DNA of 64,000 nt from JBHIBC01 sp046758905 (GCA_046758905.1 JBHIBC010000002.1:1-64000); one strand, 5' to 3'; positions 26,741-35,585 are shown, counted from the first letter of the stretch. Translations and numbers: made by a program. The notes: generated by a model not told the origin, from the sequence alone.

Positions 26741-27742
26741 TCAGCCCCGGGGCCGGCGCGGCTCCCATGGGTACATCGCGGCGACCTGCTCGGCGTACCC
26801 GTTGAAGATGCGGGTCGGGAGGACCTCCCCGGTGTCGATCCGCCGCTCCGTTGCCTGCGACCAGCGCGGGTGCGGCACGTTGGGATTGACGTTCGCCCAG
26901 AAGTCGTACTCGTCCGAGGAGTCGCTCCAGAAGGTCGAGGGCCGACGGGCAACCAGCTCGATCCTGACGATCGACTTGATGCTCTTGAAGCCGTACTTCC
27001 AGGGGACGACGAGGCGGATCGGCGCGCCGTGCTGGGCCGGGAGGGCGTGGCCGTAGATGCCGGTGACCATGAAGGCCAGCTCGTTGCGCGCCTCCTCGAG
27101 GGTCAGCCCCTCGTAGTAGGGCCAGGGGTACCAGCTCATCCGCCTCTGGCCCGGCGCCTGCTCGGGCCTGAGGAAGGCGAGCATCCGCACATGCCTCGCC
27201 GCCGAGCGCGGCTCGACGCTGTCGATAAGGGCGCGGAGCGGGAAACCGGTCCAGGGAACGACCATCGACCAGGCCTCGACGCAGCGGAAGCGATAGACAC
27301 GCTCCTCGAGGGGAAAGGACCGGACCAGATCGTCGATGTCGAAGGTCCGCGGTCGGTGGCACAGGCCGGCGACCTCGACCTCCCAGGGTCGCGTCTCGAA
27401 GCGCTCCACGTGCCGCCAGACGTCCTTCCGCTCGGTGAACTCGTAGAAATTGTTGTGCCGTGCCGCGACCATCTCGTCGGTCGGGGGCGCTGCGGCGACG
27501 TACTCCGGACGTCGCGGGGCGGGGTAGAGGCCGGGACCTCCGGGGGGCGGGTCGGGCGGAGCGTCCGACCCGGCGCCGGCCCCTCGCGAGGTGGGCGGGG
27601 AACAGCCGAGGAGCAACGCAGCGGCCCCGATCCCCAGTTGGCCCATGTCCCGCAGAAAGCGGCGGCGGTCCCGGCAGGCCGATTCGGGCGTCGAACACGA
27701 CTGCGGGATCTCCCACGGGCGCGGCACCCTGATCAGGGGCAT
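26741..27742 (-). CDS. msrP: protein-methionine-sulfoxide reductase catalytic subunit MsrP-like molybdoenzyme
   Basis: A 333-residue periplasmic molybdopterin enzyme of the sulfite oxidase fold that repairs oxidised methionines. The N-terminus holds an RRRFLRDMGQ Tat-like motif followed by a hydrophobic stretch ending in LLLGC, which could also be a lipobox. The Moco-binding cysteine is Cys 154 in YRFRCVEAWSMVVPW. Other family blocks are HNNFYEFTERKD, FPLRALI, HGAPIRLVVPWKYGFKSIKSI and NVNPNVPHPRWSQA. Its membrane partner MsrQ is not encoded next to it. The start is the ATG at 27742; the frame continues to 27805. It lies upstream of the NifU-like gene. Confidence 0.92.
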   Translation of the reverse strand: MPLIRVPRPWEIPQSCSTPESACRDRRRFLRDMGQLGIGAAALLLGCSPPTSRGAGAGSDAPPDPPPGGPGLYPAPRRPEYVAAAPPTDEMVAARHNNFYEFTERKDVWRHVERFETRPWEVEVAGLCHRPRTFDIDDLVRSFPLEERVYRFRCVEAWSMVVPWTGFPLRALIDSVEPRSAARHVRMLAFLRPEQAPGQRRMSWYPWPYYEGLTLEEARNELAFMVTGIYGHALPAQHGAPIRLVVPWKYGFKSIKSIVRIELVARRPSTFWSDSSDEYDFWANVNPNVPHPRWSQATERRIDTGEVLPTRIFNGYAEQVAAMYPWEPRRPRG

Positions 27743-27947
27743 GGCTCGACTCCTCGAGAGGGGCGGGCGAGCGGCCCGCCGCCCCATGCGATAGAATACC
27801 GGCACCCGCGCTGCCGGGAACAGAGAATCCCGCGGCAGCGCCTCCGACCGGGGCCCGGCGCGTCCGCCCCGGCGCCGGTGAGGTCGCGGCCCGGGAGCGC
27901 GACGGCCGCGCGGGCGCGCACGCGTGCCACGTCATCGAGAGGCCCGA

Positions 27948-28526
27948 GTGAGGTTCGTCCACGAGATCATCGCCCTGGCGATCCTGCTCCTCGGGGCTGG
28001 GGCGATCGCCGTCGTCCCGCGCGATCTTCCCTCCTCCGCGGCGGCCGATCCGGCGGCGTCACCGCCCGCGCCGATCGGGCCCGGGGACCTCTCGGCGGGG
28101 GCCGTGCCCCCCGCCCCCCGGAGCCCGCAGCCGGCGGTCCACATCCTGGAGCAGGATTCCCCGGCCATCGGCTCGGACGACGTGCTATCTCAGGCCGTGG
28201 GCGTCGAGATGCCGCGCGGCGCCTTCCTGCCGGTCCTCGAGGCGGGATCGGTCCAGCCGGCCACCGGGTGGAAGGCGTTCAGGACGGCCTCGCCGGGGCA
28301 GGAGGAGATCCGGCTGCACGTCCTGCGGGGACGCTCCGATCGGATCGAGGAGAATCACTCCCTCGGATGGGTCCGGATCGGCGACCTTGAGCCGGGGCCA
28401 CGGGGGCTGGTCGGCGCGGTCGTCTCCCTGAGGATCGTCGACGGCAACATAGTCATGGCGGCGGTGGACGCCTTCTCGAGGAGGCCCGCCACCGTCCGGC
28501 CCATCGCTCCGCCCGCGGGGCGCTGA
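27948..28526 (+). CDS. exported orphan Hsp70 substrate-binding-domain protein
   Basis: A 192-residue protein with an N-terminal signal or anchor (IIALAILLLGAGAIAVV), a Pro/Ala-rich linker, and from about residue 68 a domain that follows the DnaK beta-sandwich. It has VLSQAVGVEMPRGAFLPVLE, TGWKAFRTASPGQEEIRLHV, GRSDRIEENHSLGWVRI and GPRGLVGAVVSLRIVDGNIVM, which align by eye with DnaK from SLGIE to FDIDANGI. There is no ATPase domain, so it cannot be a normal Hsp70. GTG 27948 has GAGAGG five bases upstream; GTG 27924 is the alternative. It is 11 bases upstream of an exonuclease gene. The assignment rests on pattern comparison only. Confidence 0.65.
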   Translation: MRFVHEIIALAILLLGAGAIAVVPRDLPSSAAADPAASPPAPIGPGDLSAGAVPPAPRSPQPAVHILEQDSPAIGSDDVLSQAVGVEMPRGAFLPVLEAGSVQPATGWKAFRTASPGQEEIRLHVLRGRSDRIEENHSLGWVRIGDLEPGPRGLVGAVVSLRIVDGNIVMAAVDAFSRRPATVRPIAPPAGR

Positions 28527-28537
28527 AGTCGGGAACG

Positions 28538-29116
28538 ATGCCCGGGACGATCTACTTCAGCGTCGATGTCGAGGCGTCGGGCCCCGTCCCGGCGCTTTAC
28601 AACCTCGTCTCGATCGGCGCCGTGCCGGTGGTGCGGCGGACCGAAGGGTGGCGGCCGGACGACGGCCGGTTCTACGTGGAGCTCCGGCCGATCGCGGCGG
28701 GCTTCGACCCGGAGGCGATGGCGGTGCACGGCATCCCCCGGGAGCGGCTGGAGAGGGAAGGCGTGCCGGCCGGCGAGGCGATGCTCCGGCTGACCCGCTT
28801 CGTCGAGGGGCTGTCGGGCGGCGCCCTGAGGCCGGTCTTCGTCGGACACAACGCGGTCTTCGACTGGGCTTTCATCAGCTACTACTACGAGGCGCACGGC
28901 CTGCCGAACCCTTTCGGGTACAAGGCGCTGGAGCTGAAGTCGTTCGCGATGGGGCGTCTCGGGATCGACTGGCTCGAGACCGGGAAGGAGACGCTGCAGC
29001 GCCTGCTCCCCTCGCTTCCGCCTGAAGATCCGTCGCTGGTCCATCGCGCCGACTACGACGCGCTCTACCAGGCCGAGATCCTCTGCGCGCTGCTCAACCT
29101 GCCGGATCGGACCTGA
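28538..29116 (+). CDS. DEDDh 3-5 exonuclease (RNase T/DnaQ-like)
   Basis: A 192-residue exonuclease of the DEDD superfamily. Exo I is YFSVDVEASGP with the two metal-binding acidic residues. Exo II is VFVGHNAVFDWAF. Exo III is LVHRADYDALYQAEIL, with the His five residues before Asp, making it the DEDDh type. The long segment with MAVHGIPRERLE fits RNase T and DnaQ. It could trim RNA 3-prime ends or single-stranded DNA. It begins 11 bases after the orphan Hsp70-like gene and is followed 37 bases on by an M50 protease gene. Confidence 0.88.
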   Translation: MPGTIYFSVDVEASGPVPALYNLVSIGAVPVVRRTEGWRPDDGRFYVELRPIAAGFDPEAMAVHGIPRERLEREGVPAGEAMLRLTRFVEGLSGGALRPVFVGHNAVFDWAFISYYYEAHGLPNPFGYKALELKSFAMGRLGIDWLETGKETLQRLLPSLPPEDPSLVHRADYDALYQAEILCALLNLPDRT

Positions 29117-29142
29117 CTCCGGGCGGCCGCCTGCGCGGATGT

Positions 29143-29148
29143 TAGGAT
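29143..29148 (+). promoter_or_regulatory. minus-10 element adjoining the M50 start codon
   Basis: TAGGAT ends five bases before ATG 29154. A minus-10 box this close puts transcription initiation at or next to the start codon, giving a leaderless message. No Shine-Dalgarno sequence is present. Confidence 0.35.
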
Positions 29149-29153
29149 AGGTC

Positions 29154-29867
29154 ATGCCCGGGGCGGAGCAGGTCGCGGAATTCGCCATCTGGTACGTCGT
29201 CTTCATCCTCACGCTCACGCTGCACGAGGGAGCGCACGCCCTGGTCGCGAGGCTCGGAGGGGACGATACCGCCTACCGGGGCGGGCAGGTCTCGCTCAAT
29301 CCCTGGCCGCACATCCGGCGGGAGCCGTTCGGCACGGTCCTCGTCCCGTCCCTGACCTTTTTCCTCTCGGGCTGGATGATGGGGTGGGCCTCCGCGCCGT
29401 ACGATCCGGTCTGGGCCCGACGCTACCCGCGTCGACAGGCGGCGATGTCGGCGGCCGGACCGGCCGCCAACCTCGTGCTGGCGGCCGCGGCGTTCGCGGC
29501 GCTGCGCCTGCTGCTTGGGGCCGGAGTCTTCGTCCCGGCGGACGTGCTCCGGTTCGGGTCGGTGGTCCAGGCGGCGCCCGGGACCCCCCCCGAGTCGCTG
29601 GCGCACGCCCTCGCCTTCGGGCTGTCGGTGGGAATGAGCCTGAACATCGTGTTGTTCTTGTTCAACCTGATACCGCTGCCGCCGCTCGACGGCAGCGGCG
29701 TCCTGCAGGGGCTGGCGCAGGGCCGGGTGAGCCGCTTTCTGGAGGGCGTGGCGGCCAGCCCGATGATGTCGCTGGTGGGCCTCGTCCTCGCGTGGCGGAT
29801 GGCCGGCATCATCCTGCCGCCCGCCTTCGCCGTCGTGGTGACGCTGCTTTACAGGGGTCTGGTCTAG
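29154..29867 (+). CDS. M50 family site-2 protease
   Basis: A 237-residue intramembrane zinc protease. The HEGAH (HExxH) zinc motif lies at about residues 22-26 in the first membrane segment, and the third ligand is in NLIPLPPLDGSGVLQGLA near residue 180. Between them are several hydrophobic segments, and there is no PDZ domain, as in the short form of the family. Such proteases release membrane-bound regulators or process short peptides. The ATG lies six bases after a TAGGAT element at 29143-29148 and has no ribosome binding site, so the message may be leaderless. The selenoprotein gene starts 11 bases downstream. Confidence 0.9.
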   Translation: MPGAEQVAEFAIWYVVFILTLTLHEGAHALVARLGGDDTAYRGGQVSLNPWPHIRREPFGTVLVPSLTFFLSGWMMGWASAPYDPVWARRYPRRQAAMSAAGPAANLVLAAAAFAALRLLLGAGVFVPADVLRFGSVVQAAPGTPPESLAHALAFGLSVGMSLNIVLFLFNLIPLPPLDGSGVLQGLAQGRVSRFLEGVAASPMMSLVGLVLAWRMAGIILPPAFAVVVTLLYRGLV

Positions 29868-29878
29868 GGAGGTCCTCC

Positions 29879-31315
29879 ATGTCGCGATTCCGCCTGGCGG
29901 GGGCGCCGCTGCTCGGCGCGGCGCTGCTCGTCGCCCCGCCGGCTGCTCACGGCTCCCGAGGGACGCCGTTCGAGGTCGGCAAGCCGTTCCCCGGCCTGGT
30001 CCTGCCGTCGGCGGCGGACGGGCGGCCGATGTCGCTGGAGCAATTCCGCGGCCGCAAGGTGCTCCTGCACATCTTCGCCTCCTGGTGAGCGGGCTGCCGC
30101 GTGCACGTGCCCGGGTGGCACGAGGCCGTTCGGTCGCTGGGGATCGGCGATCGCCTCCAGATGGTGGGGATCCTGCAGGAGCAGCATCCCGATCGGGCGC
30201 GGCTGTTCATGCAGTGGAAACGGATGGACTGGCCGCTGCTGGTCGATTCCTTGGGCCTGCTTGGGGTGCCGTACGTTCCGATCACGCTGGCGATCGACGA
30301 GGGCGGCATCGTGCGCCGGATCGACCCTCCCCTCGCCTCTCCGGACGAGCTGAAGTCGACCTTCGTGGAGCGGCGGTTTCCGGGCGGCGAGGAAGGGCCG
30401 TCGCGGCCGCCGTCCGCCCCCGACCTCGAGGAGCTGTGTGCGGCCGCCGCCGAAAGGGGCGCGGCGGGGTGGCGCGCTTGCGCGGACGCCCTGTTCCTGT
30501 GGGGCGGGCCGCGCCGGCTCGACGAGGCCATCAGCCTGTACCGGAAGGCGATCGGAGCGGAGCCCGAGGACGGCGCGACCCACTTCCGCCTCGGGGTGGC
30601 GTACCGGGCCCGGTACGATTCCGAGGGCCGGCGGCCGGGCGATTTCCGGAGGGCGGTCGAGGCCTGGGCGCGGGCGCTCCACATCGACCCGAACAACTAC
30701 ATCCGGCGGCGGCGGATCCAGCAATACGGTCCGCGGCTCGAGAAGCCGTACTCCTTCTACGACTGGGTCGCGCTCGCCAGGCGGGAGATCCGGGCGCGGG
30801 GCGAACAGCCCCTTCCTCTGATCGTCGAGCCGGGCGGCGCCGAGTTCGCCCGTCCGGCCGCGGCCTTCGCTCCGGCCGCCGCCGCGGCGGAACCCGACCC
30901 GGAGGGACGGATCGTCCGCGACACGAGGGGCTTCATCCGGGTCGAGAGCACCGTCGTCCCGCCGGCGATCGCACCGGGCACGGCCGCTCGGGTGCACGTC
31001 ACGTTCACCCCGAACGCCGCCATCAAGGCGCACTGGAACAACGAGGTCTCCGACCTGCTGGTCTGGCTGAGCCCTCCGAACGGCTGGCAGGTCGAATCAC
31101 GGCGCCACGCCTATCCCAACCCGCCGCAGCCCGTCAGCCGCGAAGTCCGCGAGGTGGAGTTCGAGGCCCGGGCCCCTGAAGGCGCCGTCGCGCGCCGGGC
31201 GACGATCTCCGGGTACGCCCTGTACTACGTCTGCGAGGACGTCAAGGGGACCTGCCTCTACCGCCGGCAGGACCTGGAGATCCCGGTGCGGGTCGGGGCA
31301 GCCGAGCGCAGATAG
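29879..31315 (+). CDS. periplasmic Sec-TlpA/TPR/DsbD-N-like fusion selenoprotein (UGA read as Sec)
   Basis: Read through TGA 30086-30088 in one frame, this is a 478-residue secreted protein. A signal peptide (1-24) is followed by a TlpA-like thioredoxin domain (about 30-165). Residue 70 is the TGA in FASW-U-AGC, replacing the first Cys of the usual WCxxC, with the resolving Cys at 73 and cis-Pro at 134. TPR-like helices (about 215-273, LDEAISLYRKAIGAEPEDG) follow. A C-terminal beta domain (about 349-472) ends with YALYYVCEDVKGTCLY and recalls the DsbD N-terminal domain with its Cys pair (452, 459). A SECIS-like hairpin lies at 30106-30122. It follows the M50 gene by 11 bases. Confidence 0.85.
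30106..30122 (+). promoter_or_regulatory. candidate bacterial SECIS element of the TlpA-like selenoprotein
   Basis: CGTGCC (30106-30111) pairs with GGCACG (30117-30122) around the loop CGGGT. The loop starts 23 bases after the TGA and has G at its second position, meeting the spacing and loop rules for bacterial SECIS elements. The stem is six perfect pairs. Confidence 0.65.
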
Positions 31316-31356
31316 CCGGCTCCGGACCGTCCGCGCCGCCCGTCCCCAAGGGCCTT

Positions 31357-31374
31357 CTGGCACGGCCATTGCTT
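31357..31374 (+). promoter_or_regulatory. sigma-54 (minus 24/minus 12) promoter
   Basis: CTGGCACGGCCATTGCTT matches the sigma-54 consensus with the GG and GC doublets 12 bases apart. Transcription would start near 31384, giving a leader of about 170 bases before the tetraheme gene at 31552. No enhancer-binding activator gene is in the window. Confidence 0.7.
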
Positions 31375-31551
31375 GAAGTGATCATGATCAATTGAGACTG
31401 CCGCGGTTCCGCGGGCGGCGGCGGGAAAAAGCTTCGCCCGGGTCATCCAGCGCGCGACGCCGCCCGCGGAAATTTCGCGGGGATCCGGGAATCCCGGGCC
31501 CGAATGCGGCCGGGCAGATCTTCGAGGACGTTTCCGCAGGGAGAACGGCTC

Positions 31552-32553
31552 ATGATGCGCAACAGAGCGAGAAGGTGGAGGTTGCCGGCGGTCCTGATCG
31601 GCATACTCGGGTTCTCGGGGACGGGTCGCGAGGCTCTCGCCTACGAGTCCTATCACGACCCGCTGCAGAACGACAAGGGATACTGCTCCACCTGTCACCC
31701 CGGTTTCGCGGGCGGTCGGAGCGATGCGCTCCACGCCCTGCACACGGGCGGCTCCGACCCCGTCACCGGTGAATGCAGCTTGTGTCACACCGGCTCGGGC
31801 CGCGACAACCCGCTGACCATGTGGAGCATCGGCGATGGGAGCGGCAACGGCCTCGGCTGCGCCGGCTGCCACGGCCGCATGTATGGGGAGGCGATCCGGG
31901 ACAACTACCGCGGATTCCCCACCTTCGGCAGGAGCAAGTCCAGCGGCTACGGCCTGCGCCGGCACCACTTCAACAGCGGCGTGACCGTCTGCCTCGTCTG
32001 CCACGCGCCCGAGCCTCCCGGCGGAGCGATCCTGCCGGAGAGCGAGGGCCCGCCGTACTACGCCAGGAGCGACGTCAGCCTCGGCGGCCGGCCGGTGGAC
32101 GCCTGCACCAACGAGGACACGGCCAACGACCAGGACGCTGCCGGCCTCGACAACGACGGCGACGGCCTGTACGAGCTGAACGACGCCGACTGCCTGGAGT
32201 GCACCCCGGGCGTCGTCGAGATGTTCGACGGCATCGACAACAACTGCAACGGCGAGACGGACGAGGTCGAGGGGCTCGGCTTCGGCGAACCCGGGAACCC
32301 CGCTCTCCTGAGCTGGAACGATCAGCCGCCGGAGGGGCAGCTGTACGACGTCATGCGCAGCGACAGCCGGTTCTTCGCCCCCGACGCGCCGTTCTCCGCG
32401 TGCCTGGCGGTCGCCACCCCGACGCATTCCTTGGAGGACACGGAGCCGGTGCCGCCGGGCAGCGCTTTCTACTATCTGGTCCGCAACACGTTGATCTCCG
32501 ACTACGGGAACTCGTCCGACGGGAGTCCGCGGCTGTTCACTGTCTGCCCGTGA
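31552..32553 (+). CDS. tetraheme c-type cytochrome with MopE-like metal-binding motif
   Basis: A 333-residue exported protein with a signal peptide (cleavage near residue 30) and four CxxCH heme sites: CSTCH 45-49, CSLCH 75-79, CAGCH 103-107 and CLVCH 147-151. Behind them comes DNDGDGLYELNDADC and DGIDNNCNGETDE (226-238), the acidic motif of MopE-type putative metal-binding proteins. A C-terminal beta-rich domain completes it. It is likely a periplasmic or outer-surface electron carrier. The ATG at 31552 (a second one follows at once) has GGAGAACGG upstream. A sigma-54 promoter is placed 180 bases ahead. I know no named protein with this order. Confidence 0.82.
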   Translation: MMRNRARRWRLPAVLIGILGFSGTGREALAYESYHDPLQNDKGYCSTCHPGFAGGRSDALHALHTGGSDPVTGECSLCHTGSGRDNPLTMWSIGDGSGNGLGCAGCHGRMYGEAIRDNYRGFPTFGRSKSSGYGLRRHHFNSGVTVCLVCHAPEPPGGAILPESEGPPYYARSDVSLGGRPVDACTNEDTANDQDAAGLDNDGDGLYELNDADCLECTPGVVEMFDGIDNNCNGETDEVEGLGFGEPGNPALLSWNDQPPEGQLYDVMRSDSRFFAPDAPFSACLAVATPTHSLEDTEPVPPGSAFYYLVRNTLISDYGNSSDGSPRLFTVCP

Positions 32554-32640
32554 GGCGCACGAAGCCGGAAGGTCGAGGGGGAAGCGCTGAGGGCTCCGGG
32601 GAGCGCGGAGCGCCGGCGCCGGCGGCCACGGGGGCGCATC

Positions 32641-34653
32641 CTAGCCCGGATCGGGCTCCTCGCGCTCCAGATCGCCGGTCGCCTCCTCCCACTCGACGTA
32701 CAGGTGGGCCAGCTCGACCTCGATCGACTTCTTCTCCGCGCCTAGCCGGCGCGCGACGCCGTCCTCCCTGTAAGTGGCGGGGTCGGAGAGCGCCGCGTCG
32801 ATCTCCTTGAGGCGGCCCTCGTAAGGGAGGATCTCGGCCTCCAGCGCGGCCACCCGCTCACGGCGGGCGCGCAGGCGGCGGTTGCGACGGTTGCGCTGCT
32901 CCGCCGCCGCGCGGCGGCGGTCCCGGGCGGTCGCCCCGCCGGGGGAGGGGCGCCGGCGGGGCCGGTGGCTCGATTCCCCCCGAGCGACGTCGGACCCGGC
33001 CGCGGCGGGAGCGATCCCTCGCGCCCCGGCGCGGCCCCGGACGGCCGGGGACGGTGCGCGCCCGGAGGCGGCAAGGTAGTCGTCATATCCCCCGTCGTAC
33101 GACTCCAGCCGGCCGTCGCGGAAGGCGGCGACCCGCGTGGCCACCCTGTTGATGAAGTAGCGATCGTGGGAGACGAACATCAGCGTCCCGCCGAATCCCG
33201 CCAGCGCGTCCTCGAGCGCCTCCCGGGTCGGCAGATCGAGGTGGTTGGTCGGCTCGTCGAGGAGGAGGAAGTTACCCGGGTCGAGCGTCAAGCGGGCGAG
33301 CGCCAGGCGGTTCTTCTCGCCGCCGCTGAGGACCTCCACCCTCTTGAACACGTCGTCCCCGGAGAACTGGAAGATCCCGAGCAGGGTCCTCAGCCGGCCG
33401 ACGGCTCTCCCGGGAGCCCAGGCTTGCATCTCATCCAGAACCGTGCGCCCGGGCGTCAAGGTCTCGAGGACGTGCTGGGCGAAGTAGTGCAGGATGACCT
33501 TCTCGCCGATCTCGATCGCCCCGCCGTCGGGCGCCTCGCGTCCGGAGACGAGACGCAGCAGGGTGCTCTTGCCGCAGCCGTTCGGCCCGACCAGAGCCAC
33601 CCGGTCGCCCCGCCAGATCTCGAGGTCGAGCCCTCGGAGGACCGCCCGGCCGCCGTAAGCCTTGTGCACCCCCGCAAGCCGAGCCACGCGATGCGATGAG
33701 CGCGGCACGCTCGGGAGGGAGAACCTCCAGGAGCGCTCCTCCGCCATCAGCTCGGTGCGCTCCATCCGCTCCAGCATCTTGAGCCGGCTCTGGACCTGGC
33801 GGGCCTTGGTCGCCTTGTAACGAAAGCGTTCGATGAAGCGCTCGATCTCTGCGACTCGGTGCGCCTCCTGGGCCGCCCTTCGCGCGGAGCGCTCGCGCTC
33901 CCGCTCCTTGGCCTCGCGGTACCGGTCGTAGTCGCCGGGCCAGGCCCTGAGGCGCCCGCCGTCGATCTCGGCGATCGAGCCGACCAGCCGGTTCAGAAAC
34001 GTCCGGTCGTGCGAGACCATGACCAGGGCCGAAGGGATATCGCGCAGGAACGACTCCAGCCAGGCCGTGGCCTCCAGATCGAGATGGTTGGTCGGCTCGT
34101 CGAGGAGCAGGTAGTCCGGCTGCCGCAGGAGCAGGGCGCCGAGCGCGGCGCGCATCCGGAAGCCGCCCGAGAACTCCCGCAGCGGCCGGGAATGGTCGGC
34201 GGCGACGAAGCCGAGGCCCCCCAGGATGGCCTTCGCCCGGGACTCGAGGTGGAACCCGCCGGCCGCCTCGAACCGGTGCTGCAGGTCTCCGGCGCGCCGG
34301 ATGAGGCCGTCCAGGTTCTCGCCCCGCGCGGTCGCCATCTCGCCGTGCAGTCGGGCGAGCTCCTCCTCCATGCGGGCGATCTCGGCGAACGGGGCGAGGA
34401 TGGTGTCGAGGACCGTTCCCGCCGCCAGCCGCGCCCCCTCCTGCGGCAGGTAACCGAGGCTGGCCCCCCGGGTGATGTCGAGGGCTCCTCCATCGATCTC
34501 CTCGAGTCCGGCGATGAGCCTGAGGAGGGTGGTCTTGCCCGCCCCGTTCGGCCCCACGAGGCCGACCCGCGAGCGGGGAGGGATCCCCCAGTCGATCCCC
34601 TTCAGGACCTCGTGCGCCCCGTAGGCGCGCCGCACGCCGCGCAGCCGGATCAT
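32641..34653 (-). CDS. ABC-F family ATPase
   Basis: A 670-residue soluble protein with two ABC ATPase domains and no membrane segments, as in ABC-F translation factors that act at the ribosomal E site (Uup, EttA, YheS) or protect it from antibiotics. Walker A motifs are GPNGAGKTT and GPNGCGKST. Signature motifs are EFSGGFRMRAALG and LSGGEKNRLALARL. Both Walker B sites read LLLDEPTNHLD. The interdomain linker is long and basic (about 230-310), and a C-terminal coiled-coil extension follows a Ser/Arg-rich stretch. Its start faces the SDR gene 74 bases upstream, on the same strand, so they may be cotranscribed. Confidence 0.92.
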   Translation of the reverse strand: MIRLRGVRRAYGAHEVLKGIDWGIPPRSRVGLVGPNGAGKTTLLRLIAGLEEIDGGALDITRGASLGYLPQEGARLAAGTVLDTILAPFAEIARMEEELARLHGEMATARGENLDGLIRRAGDLQHRFEAAGGFHLESRAKAILGGLGFVAADHSRPLREFSGGFRMRAALGALLLRQPDYLLLDEPTNHLDLEATAWLESFLRDIPSALVMVSHDRTFLNRLVGSIAEIDGGRLRAWPGDYDRYREAKERERERSARRAAQEAHRVAEIERFIERFRYKATKARQVQSRLKMLERMERTELMAEERSWRFSLPSVPRSSHRVARLAGVHKAYGGRAVLRGLDLEIWRGDRVALVGPNGCGKSTLLRLVSGREAPDGGAIEIGEKVILHYFAQHVLETLTPGRTVLDEMQAWAPGRAVGRLRTLLGIFQFSGDDVFKRVEVLSGGEKNRLALARLTLDPGNFLLLDEPTNHLDLPTREALEDALAGFGGTLMFVSHDRYFINRVATRVAAFRDGRLESYDGGYDDYLAASGRAPSPAVRGRAGARGIAPAAAGSDVARGESSHRPRRRPSPGGATARDRRRAAAEQRNRRNRRLRARRERVAALEAEILPYEGRLKEIDAALSDPATYREDGVARRLGAEKKSIEVELAHLYVEWEEATGDLEREEPDPG

Positions 34654-34727
34654 CGGCTGAAGTTTACACGCACGCCGCGCTCCGCCCCAGCGAGCGGGGG
34701 CCGGGCCCGCGGGCGGTGCGGCCGCGC

Positions 34728-35585
34728 TCAGCCGCCGGTGGCGAAGCCGGGATACAGGGTCATGCCCCCGTCCACGTACAGGCTCACGCCGTTGACGTAG
34801 TCGGAGAGGTCCGACGCGAGCCAGACCGCGGCCCGACCGATGTCGTCCGCCTCGCCGATGCGGCCGTACGGGATCAGCCGCATCAGCCTCTCATAGGCCT
34901 CGGGCGTGCTCCAGGCGGCCCGGTTGATCGGCGTGCGGACCGCCCCGGGCGCGAGGCCGTTGACGCGGATCCGGTGCGGCGCGAGCTCCTGCGCGATGCT
35001 CCTCATCAGGAGCATCACGCCGCCCTTGGAGGCCGCGTAGTTCGCGCGCCCGGCCCAGGGGATGATCTCGTGCACGGAGCTGACGCAGAGGATCTTCCCG
35101 GCGGCGCACGAGATCTCGGGCACCACCCCGCGGCGCTTCATCTCGCGGGCCGCCTCGCGGGCGCAGAGGAACTGGCCCGTGAGGTTGACGCTCAGCACCT
35201 CGTCCCACTGCTCCAGGGTCATCTCGTCCAGGGGCGCGTCCCTCTGCAGCCCGGCGTTGTTGACCAGGATGTCGATGGTGCCGAAGTCGCGGAACATCCT
35301 CCGGAACATCCCTCGCACCTGATCCTCGCGCGACACGTCCGCCCGGTGCGCGTAGGCGCGCGAGCCACCGCGGCGGATGGCCTCGACGACCTCGCGGGCC
35401 GCCTCCTCGGCCGCGACGTAGTTGACCACGACGTCGGCCCCCGCGCCGCCCAGGGCGAGGGCCACCCCCCTGCCGATGCCCGAGTTGGCTCCGGTCACCA
35501 GCGCCTTCTGGCCCTCCAGGACGGGCTGCGGCGGGCGTTCCTGCATCGGCGCTTCTGGAAGGGCGGTCGTCTTCGGTCCTGTCAT
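34728..35585 (-). CDS. SDR family oxidoreductase, glucose 1-dehydrogenase type
   Basis: A 285-residue short-chain dehydrogenase. The NAD(P)-binding motif is VTGANSGIGRGVAL near residue 29 and the catalytic YAASK follows NVNLTG-type and CVSSVHEI (Ser) sequences. DILVNNAGLQRDAPL and the C-terminal VNGVSLYVDGGMTL place it with glucose 1-dehydrogenase/3-oxoacyl-ACP reductase relatives. The substrate is open. ATG 35585 is preceded by GGAGGAG. It is divergent from fumarase, with 90 bases between the starts, and lies just upstream of the ABC-F gene. Confidence 0.9.
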   Translation of the reverse strand: MTGPKTTALPEAPMQERPPQPVLEGQKALVTGANSGIGRGVALALGGAGADVVVNYVAAEEAAREVVEAIRRGGSRAYAHRADVSREDQVRGMFRRMFRDFGTIDILVNNAGLQRDAPLDEMTLEQWDEVLSVNLTGQFLCAREAAREMKRRGVVPEISCAAGKILCVSSVHEIIPWAGRANYAASKGGVMLLMRSIAQELAPHRIRVNGLAPGAVRTPINRAAWSTPEAYERLMRLIPYGRIGEADDIGRAAVWLASDLSDYVNGVSLYVDGGMTLYPGFATGG

